Shown in pieces: positions 1-8,081 of a DNA stretch of 64,000 nt (its first letter is position 1; the number at the start of each line of letters is the position of its first letter). The stretch lies in the NCBI RefSeq assembly GCF_018736105.1, contig NZ_CP076135.1, positions 4,648,001 to 4,712,000 on the forward strand. Direction: 5' to 3'. Below the pieces are notes generated by a model. It had not been told where the DNA came from. It made no database searches and saw only the letters and a program-made list of their open reading frames with translations. A program made the position numbers and the translations under genes. The DNA comes from Bradyrhizobium sediminis (lineage in GTDB: Bacteria; Pseudomonadota; Alphaproteobacteria; Rhizobiales; Xanthobacteraceae).

Positions 1-2
1 AA

Positions 3-833
3 TTCAAGGGACAAATCAGCGTCGGCCAGAGCGTGACGGAGGTCGCCTCGACCGAAAATTCCGATCTCAGCGAAAAGGAATTCCAGGAGAACCAGACCAG
101 CGACGACGGCATCACGGCCAGCCCCAAGGATTTTTCCGAAGTGTCGCCGGAATCGGTCGGCGTGCGGGTGAAGCTCGACGCAGCGCTGGATTTCCTGAAG
201 AGCCTGAAGGGACAGGATCTCGAGGTTTCCCTGAGCAGCCTGAGCGTGTCCTGCGATGCGCTGCGCGCCGGCCAGCAGACCATCAATATCAATATCGATC
301 CGGAACGATCGGCCGCGCTGATCGCGAAAGCCAAGGCGTCGCCGGGCGTGGTTGCCGCCGGCTGGACCAGCGGCGTGGTGGAGATGGATCGCACCATCCG
401 TTTTTCCGCCGCCGACTGGCGCGACGGCGACAAGCTCAACCGCGACAAGCTCGCGGCGGCAATCTCCGGCGTGCTGGCAAGGACACTGGCGGCGAAACCG
501 TCGTCGTCGGCATGGGACGCCAACACCGGAAAACTGAAACTGACCTTGAAGCGCCCGAGCCAGATTTTCCCGGCGCTCGGCCTCACCGAGACGGTCGAGG
601 TCACCGCCCTGGTGTCGCCGGACAAGCCCGGCGCGACCGACCGGCTGATGCTGTGGATCGGCAGCCCCGCCATTTCGACGGCGGACGAAACCTCGGGTCC
701 CAAGCTCAATCTGGCTGACGAGTCCAGCCTCGACGAGGAAGCCGAGCAAAAGGACGACAACGGCTCGGTCGACGCGCTGGCCAGGGAATTCAAGGCCCAG
801 CGCTGGGACGGCGACAAGAACGCCTGGAAATAG
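3..833 (+). CDS. Conserved hypothetical protein, 5'-truncated
   Basis: The frame is open to the left edge of the window, so the true start probably lies outside; the first in-window start is a GTG at 33. The visible part is about 277 residues, hydrophilic, with an acidic Ser/Asp/Glu-rich N-terminal part, a central mixed alpha/beta region and an acidic C-terminal tail. No signal peptide, membrane segment or catalytic motif is visible in the part seen. I do not recognise a family. Base composition and codon use match the neighbouring genes, and the frame is clean to a TAG stop, which supports real coding. It converges on the next gene. Confidence 0.7.
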   Translation, partial: FKGQISVGQSVTEVASTENSDLSEKEFQENQTSDDGITASPKDFSEVSPESVGVRVKLDAALDFLKSLKGQDLEVSLSSLSVSCDALRAGQQTININIDPERSAALIAKAKASPGVVAAGWTSGVVEMDRTIRFSAADWRDGDKLNRDKLAAAISGVLARTLAAKPSSSAWDANTGKLKLTLKRPSQIFPALGLTETVEVTALVSPDKPGATDRLMLWIGSPAISTADETSGPKLNLADESSLDEEAEQKDDNGSVDALAREFKAQRWDGDKNAWK

Positions 834-870
834 CCCCGGTTCTCCCGGGGACGCTTTCCGGCAACAGATC

Positions 871-1284
871 TCAGTTGGTATTGATGCGGAAGCGTAGCGT
901 TTTGCTTCCGATGAGGGACACGGAATCGCCCTGACGCTTCCAGGTCGCGGCTTCGCCGAGGGCGGCGACCAGTTCGTCATCGGCCTGCGCCCGCGCCGGG
1001 GGACAGGAACGATCCTCCAGCGGCCCGGCGACGAAGATCACGGTATTGCCCGCCACCGAAAACTGGCCCTTGCCGCCCTTGCACCACAGCTCGAGGATCA
1101 CTTCGCCGGCGTCGCCGATATCCAGCGTCGGCAGCCGCTTCGATCCGGGCTGACGCGCCACGTCGAGCGTCATTTCGAGCCCGAACGGAAAGCCCTCATC
1201 GGCGCGCGCCGGCGCGGCGTTCAGTGCGACCACGGCCAGCACCAATGCTGCGGCCCGCGGCAAAACCTTTGGCGATGAAATCAT
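871..1284 (-). CDS. Secreted META/HslJ-like protein
   Basis: This encodes a 137-residue protein with an N-terminal signal peptide (about residues 1-28, Ala-rich core ending in ALNAAPARA). The C-terminal half resembles the META/HslJ fold: a hydrophobic strand, a Cys-Pro pair before an acidic Glu/Asp helix, a Trp, and a final strand reading LRFRI. Such proteins are usually envelope proteins of unclear function. I chose the ATG at 1284 because the signal peptide begins there; an upstream in-frame ATG at 1338 would add 18 polar residues before it. Exact function is unknown. Confidence 0.7.
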   Translation of the reverse strand: MISSPKVLPRAAALVLAVVALNAAPARADEGFPFGLEMTLDVARQPGSKRLPTLDIGDAGEVILELWCKGGKGQFSVAGNTVIFVAGPLEDRSCPPARAQADDELVAALGEAATWKRQGDSVSLIGSKTLRFRINTN

Positions 1285-1549
1285 GAAGCCTCTCGCAATA
1301 TTGCTGCCCTGATGGCCGCGCCGTTCTAAAGAATGCACGCGACATTGACCAGATCGGGCACGCCGGCGCGCGACGCCAAAATCCGCTCACAAGCTCGCGA
1401 AGTCAGAAGGTCTCCCGCCCCTCGTCGCGGCGGCCATGCTAGGGTCGCCCGGAAGGCAGCGACAAGCTGCCGCAGGCTCCGAAACCTGTTACTCCTCGAT
1501 TCTTCCATTTTTTCAGGCCTTTGAGGCCATCCCCTGGAGACGTTGACCT

Positions 1550-3295
1550 GTGAACAATATCCGCTCGACGCTCGCGACCGTATGGCGGATCGCTGCCCCC
1601 TATTTCCGTTCCGAAGACAAATGGGCAGGCCGCGCGCTGCTCGCGGCGGTGATCGCAACCGAGCTTGCCATCGTCGGCATCACGGTCCTGCTCAATCAAT
1701 GGAACAGCCGCTTCTACAACGCGCTGCAGGAGCGCAACTGGGACACCTTCGTCTCCGAGATCATCTATTTCAGCGTTCTGGCCGCTATCTACACGATCAT
1801 CGCGGTCTACCAGCTCTATCTCAATCAATGGCTGCAGATCCGCTGGCGGCAATGGATGACCAAGCAATATCTCGGCGAGTGGCTGCATCAGGCCAACCAC
1901 TACCGGATGCAGCTTCAGGGCGACGCCGCCGATAACCCCGACCAGCGCATGACCGACGACGTCAAGCTGTTCGTCGACCGGACGCTCAACATCGGGGTCG
2001 GCCTCTTGAGCTCGATCGTCACGCTGGCGTCGTTTGTCACCATCCTGTGGGGGCTGTCCAACGCCGCGCCGCTGCACCTGTTCGGAGCGGATTTCGCGAT
2101 CCCCGGCTACCTGGTCTGGGGCGCGCTGATCTATGCGGTTCTCGGCACCGTCCTGACCCATCTGATCGGCTGGCCGCTGGTCGGTATCGATTTCCGGCAG
2201 CAGCGGTTCGAGGCGGATTTCCGTTTCAATCTGGTGCGGGTCCGGGAAAACTCCGAACAAATCGCGCTGTTGCGCGGCGAGGACGCCGAGCGCGAACGCC
2301 TGCTGGTTCGCTTTGGACGCGTGGTCGAAAACTGGCTCGCCATCATGAGCCGCACCAAGAAGCTGACGGCGTTCACCGCCAGCTATTCGCAGGCTTCGGT
2401 GATCTTTCCCTACATCCTGGTCGCGCCGGCCTACTTCGCGCAAAAGATCCAGCTCGGCGGCATGATGCAGACCGCATCGGCGTTTTCCAGCGTTCAGGGC
2501 GCGCTGTCGTTCTTCATCAACGTCTACCGCCAACTGGCGGAGTGGCAGGCGGTGCTGAACCGCCTCGACGGGTTCGAGGCGGGAATTGCGGCGGCGAGCG
2601 CGCTGGCAACCCGCGACGAACGGATTCACGTCGTCGAGGCAGCTGGCGGCGGCGCCATCGACCTCAGGGAATTGACGGTCCGTCTGCCGAACGGAACGCC
2701 GCTGGTCAGTGCCGACGGATTTAGTTTGCGCAAGGACGAGCGCACGCTGGTCACCGGTCCGTCCGGCTCGGGCAAGTCGACGCTATTCCGTGCGATTGCC
2801 GGCATCTGGCCGTTCGGGGCGGGCTCCATCGCCGTTCCGGCGAAGGCGACGCTGATGATGCTGCCGCAGCGGCCGTATTTCCCGGTCGGATCGCTGCGCG
2901 GGGCGGTCGAGTACCCCGGCAAAGAGGGGACGTTTAGCGCCGGCCAGATCGGCAGCGCCCTTGACGCAGTGGGATTGCCCGGGCTCGCCTCGCAACTCGA
3001 CGAGCACGCTCACTGGAACCGGATGCTGTCGCTCGGCGAGCAACAGCGCCTCGGGCTTGCACGCGCGCTGCTGCATGCGCCGCAATACCTGTTCCTCGAC
3101 GAGGCAACGGCATCGCTCGACGAACCTTCCGAGGCCGCGCTGTATCAGCTGCTCCGGGACAAATTGCCGGCCACCACCATCATTTCGATCGGCCACCGCT
3201 CGACGCTCGATGCCTTCCACCAGCGCAACGTCGTGCTTACCCGCGACGGCGACCGGTTTGCGCTGCAGAGCGGCGGCGAGAATACCAGGCCGTAA
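1550..3295 (+). CDS. SbmA/BacA-like ABC transporter, fused permease and ATPase
   Basis: The 581-residue protein has an SbmA/BacA-type transmembrane domain (about residues 1-340, with the WNSRFYNALQ-type segment typical of the family) fused to an ABC ATPase. Walker [10 protein letters not shown] is at residues 403-411, the signature LSLGEQQ near 493 and Walker B LFLDEA near 515. Family members (YddA, and BclA of Bradyrhizobium) export or import peptides and related compounds across the inner membrane; BclA protects bradyrhizobia against plant NCR peptides. The GTG at 1550 follows a good Shine-Dalgarno (CTGGAGA). It stands alone in its orientation. Whether it is the BclA orthologue or a paralogue cannot be decided here. 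Confidence 0.9.
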   Translation: MNNIRSTLATVWRIAAPYFRSEDKWAGRALLAAVIATELAIVGITVLLNQWNSRFYNALQERNWDTFVSEIIYFSVLAAIYTIIAVYQLYLNQWLQIRWRQWMTKQYLGEWLHQANHYRMQLQGDAADNPDQRMTDDVKLFVDRTLNIGVGLLSSIVTLASFVTILWGLSNAAPLHLFGADFAIPGYLVWGALIYAVLGTVLTHLIGWPLVGIDFRQQRFEADFRFNLVRVRENSEQIALLRGEDAERERLLVRFGRVVENWLAIMSRTKKLTAFTASYSQASVIFPYILVAPAYFAQKIQLGGMMQTASAFSSVQGALSFFINVYRQLAEWQAVLNRLDGFEAGIAAASALATRDERIHVVEAAGGGAIDLRELTVRLPNGTPLVSADGFSLRKDERTLVTGPSGSGKSTLFRAIAGIWPFGAGSIAVPAKATLMMLPQRPYFPVGSLRGAVEYPGKEGTFSAGQIGSALDAVGLPGLASQLDEHAHWNRMLSLGEQQRLGLARALLHAPQYLFLDEATASLDEPSEAALYQLLRDKLPATTIISIGHRSTLDAFHQRNVVLTRDGDRFALQSGGENTRP

Positions 3296-3603
3296 TGGCC
3301 AAGCGCGTCATAACCGGCGCCGCGCACGCGGCCCGGTGACATGCAGCGTGGCGAGCCCAACAGGGCGCTACGACATGGGCCGCCGATCCGGGCGCGGGGC
3401 TGCGCCGGCTTCACCGCCAGCGATCCAACCGCCTCCACGATCGGCGTCGCAAAACGGGATGATCGCCAGCGGATAGCGGGACACCAGTGAGAGCCCCTCA
3501 ACGCCGCCGACGGCGATGGCATGCCAAGGTCCGCAACGGCTTCTGCAAAAACAAAAGGGGCGGCAGATCGCTCTGCCGCCCCTCGAGGTCTCGGGAGAAT
3601 AAC
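3296..3603. other. Intergenic region, 308 bases
   Basis: The transporter gene and the porin gene converge here. Apart from the porin terminator at its right end I see no gene. Short overlapping frames on both strands have no recognisable content. Confidence 0.5.
3546..3582 (-). terminator. Rho-independent terminator of the porin gene
   Basis: On the minus strand a perfect 11-bp stem (GGGGCGGCAGA paired with its complement, 4-base loop) is followed by TTTTGTTTTT. It lies 21 bases beyond the porin stop codon, the expected position for an intrinsic terminator. Confidence 0.9.
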
Positions 3604-4635
3604 TTACTTCAGGTTGGTCATCGCGGTCAGGTCAGCCGAGAGCTTGACGATGCCGGCGGCGCCGCACCAGTTCGAGCCAACACCGGTCGGATTGATCGCC
3701 GTGATGGAGGTTCCAGACGCTGCGGTGATGTTTCCGCGGGCGGCGAAATCGCTGGTGAAGGCGTTGCAATCACCCTTCGACAGATCGGTGTCGGAGTAGC
3801 GGATATCGAGCGTGAACACCTTGTAGGTGAAACCGACACCGATGTTCCAGGTGTTGTAGTCGGCGTAGTTGATGCCGTTCGGGAACGGTCCCGCAAAGCC
3901 AGGATTGGTAAAGCCCGTTCCGTAGAACGAATCGGAGGTTCCAAGCCACTGCCGGCCGAACTCGCCGGAGACGTACATGCCGAGGCCGCTTGAGCCGAAT
4001 GTGGAGCTGGGCGCAGTGAACTTGCCGGTGATCGACGCATAGTTGCCCCAGGCACCAGAGCCCAGGAAGCTCGGGGTGTAGTATTCGTTGGCGCCGACCT
4101 GGAACATGTCGTTGATGGTGTAATTGACCTTGGCGTAGCCTTCAAAGAAGCTCAGGTTCTTCTTGATGACATTGCCGTTGACCAGGGCGTTGGTCGCGCA
4201 TTCCGCGCTGAGCGGTTGCCCCGCGGTATCGAAGGCGGCGCCGTAGTGGCAGGTTCCGCCCGGATACAGGTAGCCCCAAACACCGAAATCGAAAGCAAAC
4301 GCGCCGAAGGTCGGACGGATACCGCCGTAGATGTCGATTTCAGCCGCGGCGCGGTTCGGGAAGGAGATGCTTGCGCCCGCCAGGCCGGCGTAGAGCTGCA
4401 CGTCCTTGGTGACGTTGTAGCGCGGCTCGAAGTAGGCCGAGACCGAGGGCTTGTGGTTGGACTGGGTGATGCCACGGAACACGTAGTCGTTGGTGATCGA
4501 GCTGCCGAAGGCGATATCCCAGGGATCGAACGCGGGCGGCGGCGGCGCCTTGACGGCCTTGACCCGCAAATCCGCAGCAAGAGCCGAACCCGATACCATT
4601 GCCAGCGCCGTTGCCAACAAAGCCAACTTTTTCAT
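3604..4635 (-). CDS. TorF-family putative outer-membrane porin
   Basis: The 343-residue protein starts with a clear signal peptide (MKKLALLATALAMVSGSALA). The mature part is rich in Gly, Tyr, Phe and Asn with alternating beta-strand patterns, as in outer-membrane beta-barrels. The segment SSITNDYVFRGITQS is characteristic of the TIGR02001 (TorF, gcw_chp) family of proteobacterial barrels. The role is presumed passive diffusion across the outer membrane; the substrate is unknown. The ATG at 4635 puts the signal peptide at the N-terminus; in-frame upstream starts would add a non-signal extension. A strong intrinsic terminator follows, so it is probably a monocistronic, highly expressed gene. 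Confidence 0.88.
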   Translation of the reverse strand: MKKLALLATALAMVSGSALAADLRVKAVKAPPPPAFDPWDIAFGSSITNDYVFRGITQSNHKPSVSAYFEPRYNVTKDVQLYAGLAGASISFPNRAAAEIDIYGGIRPTFGAFAFDFGVWGYLYPGGTCHYGAAFDTAGQPLSAECATNALVNGNVIKKNLSFFEGYAKVNYTINDMFQVGANEYYTPSFLGSGAWGNYASITGKFTAPSSTFGSSGLGMYVSGEFGRQWLGTSDSFYGTGFTNPGFAGPFPNGINYADYNTWNIGVGFTYKVFTLDIRYSDTDLSKGDCNAFTSDFAARGNITAASGTSITAINPTGVGSNWCGAAGIVKLSADLTAMTNLK

Positions 4636-5021
4636 GACGATCCCCATCACCTTTAAAACAGTCCGGATCCGGGCCCCCAGGGACGAGCGGTAACCGACTG
4701 CGACCAATTCCTAACCTGACGCCAATCTGAAACGGGCCATGGGTTGAGTGAAGCGGAAAAGACAAGCATGTGCCGCCTTTTTAGGCGTTATGGCTGTTTC
4801 ATGAAATGTTGTCGGGTGGGTGTTGCATTCCGACAACAATTCCTGCGGCTTCAAGTGCCGGCTGAGATGCATTGGAACCGGCTGGCCCCGCAAAACCACG
4901 GACTTCTCTGCCGATCGAAGGGCCGGCGAATCGGCGCCGCGCACGGTCGGCTCGCCGGGCGAGGACAAAAAAGGCCGCAGCGGATGCTGCGGCCCTGGCA
5001 ACGCGATCTGCGCTTTGACTG
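4636..5021. other. Intergenic region with porin promoter and histone-gene terminator
   Basis: This 386-base stretch lies between two minus-strand genes. It must hold the porin promoter (right of 4635) and contains the terminator of the histone-like gene at 4967-4994. The stretch around 4770-4850 is visibly more AT-rich than its surroundings, as expected for a promoter, but I cannot assign -35/-10 boxes with confidence. No gene seen. Confidence 0.45.
4967..4994 (-). terminator. Rho-independent terminator of the histone-like gene
   Basis: On the minus strand a perfect 9-bp stem GGCCGCAGC/GCTGCGGCC with a 4-base loop is followed by TTTTTTGTCC. It lies about 27 bases after the stop codon of the histone-like gene. 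Confidence 0.9.
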
Positions 5022-5450
5022 TTACTCGATCCGGTTATCGTCATCCTCACCGGATGACTGCCCCCACGACGGTGCGGGGCTTGGGGCCACCGGGCTGGGC
5101 GACGCCCAGCTCGGGGCCGGAGCCGGAGCAGCCATCGGCTCGGGCGCTGCGGGTTTCGGGGCGGCGGGCTTGGGAGCGGCGGGCTTGGCGGCCGCCTTCT
5201 TCCTGGCGGGGCTCTTCCTGGCGCTGGCCTTCTTCGCCGATTTCTTGGCGGCCTTCTTGGCCGATTTCTTCGGTGCCGATTTCTTGGCCGATTTCTTGGC
5301 TGACTTCTTGGCCGATTTCTTCGCGGCCTTCTTGGCCTTCTTCGCAGACTTCTTCGAAGATTTCTTGGCGGACTTCTTCTTCGCCATCACAGCACTCTTC
5401 TTGGCTTTCTTCGCCTTCTTGCCCTTCTTGCTCTTCTTGCCTTTAGCCAT
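5022..5450 (-). CDS. Histone H1-like Lys/Ala-rich protein
   Basis: The 142-residue protein has two parts. Residues 1-90 are almost only Lys, Ala and Ser in repeated KKSAKK-like units, as in the C-terminal tails of eukaryotic H1 and bacterial H1-like proteins that bind DNA without sequence preference. Residues 91-142 form a Pro-Ala linker with repeated AAPKP units, two similar APSW segments, and an acidic end (EDDDNRIE). The start is fixed by a textbook Shine-Dalgarno (AGGAGG) eight bases before the ATG. It lies 75 bases after glcF on the same strand but ends with its own terminator. The probable role is nucleoid binding or compaction. Confidence 0.85.
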   Translation of the reverse strand: MAKGKKSKKGKKAKKAKKSAVMAKKKSAKKSSKKSAKKAKKAAKKSAKKSAKKSAKKSAPKKSAKKAAKKSAKKASARKSPARKKAAAKPAAPKPAAPKPAAPEPMAAPAPAPSWASPSPVAPSPAPSWGQSSGEDDDNRIE

Positions 5451-5525
5451 CGTGAACCTCCTGTTGCCGCCGAATAATGTCCATCAGGCGTTTCAAGTCG
5501 TCCGCTTCCGCACGGGGCCAATCGA

Positions 5526-6836
5526 TCAGCTCAATCCTGGCCGGGGACCGCCTGTCGCCCAATCGAGAAGCTCAATTGTGTGCACCACAGGAACTGACGT
5601 GCCGCCGGCAATTTGAACCATGCATCCAATATTGCCCGCAGCAATCATGTCCGGCTTCACTGTCGCAATATTGGCGACCTTTCGATCGCGCAATCTGCTC
5701 GCAATGTCGGGCTGGAGAATGTTGTAGGTCCCCGCCGAACCGCAACACAAATGGCTCTCGGGTACATCTTTCACCACGAATCCGTTCTTGGAAAGCAATT
5801 CTTTCGGAGCGTGCGTGATTTTCTGCCCGTGCTGCAGCGAACAAGCGGAATGATAGGCGACGGTGATGTCGCGTCGTTGCTGCGCCGGCTGCAGTTCGAT
5901 GCCGCCGACATACTCCGTAATGTCCTTGGCCAGCGCCGAAACCCTGGCGGCGGGAGCTGCGAAATCGCGGTCCTCGCGCAGCATGTAGCCATAGTCCTTG
6001 ATGACCGTGCCGCAGCCCGACGCCGTCACCAGGATGGCGTCGAGACCGTTCTGCTCGGCCTCCCCGAGCCAGGCCCCGATGTTGGCGCGGGCGCGCGCCA
6101 GCGCGTCGCCATCCTGTCCGAGGTGGTGGGTCAGCGCGCCGCAGCATTGCTCGTCCTTGACCAGCACGACCTCGACGCCGTGACGCGTCAGGAGATTGAT
6201 GGCGGCCTGATTGATGCGCGGCGCCAGCACCTGTTGGGCGCAGCCCTGCAACAGGGCGACGCGACCGCGGCGTTCGCCTTGCGCCGGAAAAACCGTTCCG
6301 CCTGCCGGTCCAGGCTTGGGCAGCCTGCCCGGCGCCAGCGCCAGCATCGCCTTGATTCGCCGTAACAATCCCGGCGATGCCGATGCGGGGGCCGGCAGCA
6401 AGGCGGCCAACGGCCGGCCGAACCGCGCCAGAATCATGCTCCAGCGAAACAGTTGCGGCCGCGGCAGCACCCAGGCCAGCACCGCACGCAGCGCCCGCTC
6501 GGTCAGCGGCCTCGCATAATCCCTTTCGATCCTGACCCGCGCCTGATCGACCAGATGCATGTAGTTCACACCCGACGGACAGGTGGTCATGCAGGCGAGA
6601 CAGGAGAGACAACGGTCGATGTGCTTGACCACCTCCCGCGTCGGCGGCCGGTTCTTTTCCAGCATCTCCTTGATGAGGTAGATCCGCCCGCGCGGGCTAT
6701 CGAGCTCGTCGCCGAGCAGTACGTAGGTCGGGCAGGTCGCCGTGCAGAAACCGCAATGCACGCAGGCGCGCAGGATCTTGTCGGCCTCCGCGATATCGGG
6801 ATCGGCGAGCTGGGCCAGGCTGAATTCGGTCTTCAT
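5526..6836 (-). CDS. glcF: Glycolate oxidase iron-sulfur subunit GlcF
   Basis: The 436-residue subunit of membrane-associated glycolate oxidase passes electrons from the FAD subunits to the respiratory chain. Two 4Fe-4S ferredoxin motifs are visible: C25-x2-C28-x2-C31-x3-C35 and C76-x2-C79-x2-C82-x3-C86. Two CCG-type cysteine-rich motifs follow (EQCCGALTHH and HLCCGSAGTY), as in the GlcF/heterodisulfide-reductase family. The ATG at 6836 overlaps the glcE stop as ATGA, so translation is coupled. Longer frames upstream run inside glcE and are not used. It is the last enzyme gene of glcDEF. Confidence 0.96.
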   Translation of the reverse strand: MKTEFSLAQLADPDIAEADKILRACVHCGFCTATCPTYVLLGDELDSPRGRIYLIKEMLEKNRPPTREVVKHIDRCLSCLACMTTCPSGVNYMHLVDQARVRIERDYARPLTERALRAVLAWVLPRPQLFRWSMILARFGRPLAALLPAPASASPGLLRRIKAMLALAPGRLPKPGPAGGTVFPAQGERRGRVALLQGCAQQVLAPRINQAAINLLTRHGVEVVLVKDEQCCGALTHHLGQDGDALARARANIGAWLGEAEQNGLDAILVTASGCGTVIKDYGYMLREDRDFAAPAARVSALAKDITEYVGGIELQPAQQRRDITVAYHSACSLQHGQKITHAPKELLSKNGFVVKDVPESHLCCGSAGTYNILQPDIASRLRDRKVANIATVKPDMIAAGNIGCMVQIAGGTSVPVVHTIELLDWATGGPRPGLS

Positions 6837-8071
6837 GTCGCGGCCCCCCTTATCATCCGGCCGCGATTGAGGATGTTCTTCGGATCGAAGCTGCGGCGGA
6901 CGCGTTCGCTGAGGCTCGCAAGGCCGTCCGGCTGCGGATGGAATACGTCGACATTGCGCCGGATTTGCTCGGACGCGCGTATCAAGGTGGCGTGGCCGCC
7001 GGCGGCGTTGACGCGGGAGCGCACCAGCGCGGCTTGGGCGTCCGGCTTGGGCGGCAGCGCCGCCCAGATCAGGCCACCGCCCCAGTCGTAGATCACGTCG
7101 CCGCCGGTGTCGCGCGACAGCGCCTGACCGAGCGCGCCGCCCGAAGCCGGCGGACAGACGATTCGCCATACCGGCCAGGCTCCCAGCGCGCCATCAGCCG
7201 CAAACGGCCGAACGTCGCGAATCGAACTCCAGATCGCCGCCGAGGCCGCATCTTCCAGCAGTTCCGCCGCGCCGAACGGCGCCAGCATCGCGGCCAGCGC
7301 GGCGGCGCGATGCACCGCCGAGGCGGCGATACCCTCCAGCCGCAGCAAGGTGAGCGCCTGCCCCGGCGATCCGAGCTCACCGAGACCGCCCGCCCATGCC
7401 CGAAACGCCGAATTCGGCAGGTGGGCCGCCCCGGACACGTCGAACGGCGAGCCCAGCGCCGCCGTCATCGCGCGGTTCGCGGCAACGTCGTCCAGCCCGC
7501 GCAGCATCAGCGTGCGCTCGCTCTCGGGCCGCGGCATCACCTTCAACGTCACTTCCGTCATCACCGCGAGCGTGCCCCAAGACCCCGCCAGCAATTTGCA
7601 GAGGTCGTAGCCGGTGACGTTCTTCACCACCTTGCCGCCGGCCTTGAAACTGTCGCCGAAGCCCGACACCGCATGCGCGCCGAGGAGGTGGTCGCGCGCG
7701 CCGCCCGCCCTGATGCGGCGCGGGCCCGCGAGCCCGGCGCCGATCATGCCGCCGATGGTTCCGATGTCGGGCGTGCCCAACAGCGCCGACGTGTTGATCG
7801 GCTCGAATGCGAATTGCTGGTTCCTGGAATCGATCAGCGACAGCACGTCGGCAAGCGGCGCACCGGCCTGCACCGTGATGATCAGCTCGCTGGGTTCGTA
7901 GGCCACGACCGCATTCAAGGCCGACAGGTCGAGCAGCGCATTGGTCGCCATCGGCTGGCCGATCAGCCGTTTGCCGCCATGGCCGATGATTTCCAGCGGC
8001 TGCTCGCTGGCAATCGCCGCGCGCACCGCGTCTTCGACGTCCTTGGCGTCACGTATGTTCAGCGTGTCCAC
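6833..8071 (-). CDS. glcE: Glycolate oxidase FAD-binding subunit GlcE
   Basis: The 412-residue protein is an FAD_binding_4 (PCMH-type) subunit that forms the oxidase with GlcD and GlcF. Visible features are the GHGGKRLIG and GTIGGMIGAGLAGPRR segments that cradle FAD pyrophosphate, and the KNVTGYDLCKLLAGSWGTL stretch typical of GlcE. I chose the GTG at 8071 (VDTLNI...), 10 bases after the glcD stop and behind GAGCAGG. The longer in-frame extension to 8203 lies inside glcD and encodes no homologous sequence. It overlaps glcF by four bases. Confidence 0.93.
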   Translation of the reverse strand: MDTLNIRDAKDVEDAVRAAIASEQPLEIIGHGGKRLIGQPMATNALLDLSALNAVVAYEPSELIITVQAGAPLADVLSLIDSRNQQFAFEPINTSALLGTPDIGTIGGMIGAGLAGPRRIRAGGARDHLLGAHAVSGFGDSFKAGGKVVKNVTGYDLCKLLAGSWGTLAVMTEVTLKVMPRPESERTLMLRGLDDVAANRAMTAALGSPFDVSGAAHLPNSAFRAWAGGLGELGSPGQALTLLRLEGIAASAVHRAAALAAMLAPFGAAELLEDAASAAIWSSIRDVRPFAADGALGAWPVWRIVCPPASGGALGQALSRDTGGDVIYDWGGGLIWAALPPKPDAQAALVRSRVNAAGGHATLIRASEQIRRNVDVFHPQPDGLASLSERVRRSFDPKNILNRGRMIRGAAT

Positions 8072-8081
8072 GCGCGCCTGC

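Noticed and set aside
4744..5616. A plus-strand frame of 290 codons with repeated Phe/Leu/Ala
   Set aside because: It is the complement of the Lys/Ala repeats of the histone-like gene; the minus-strand gene has a perfect ribosome site and terminator.
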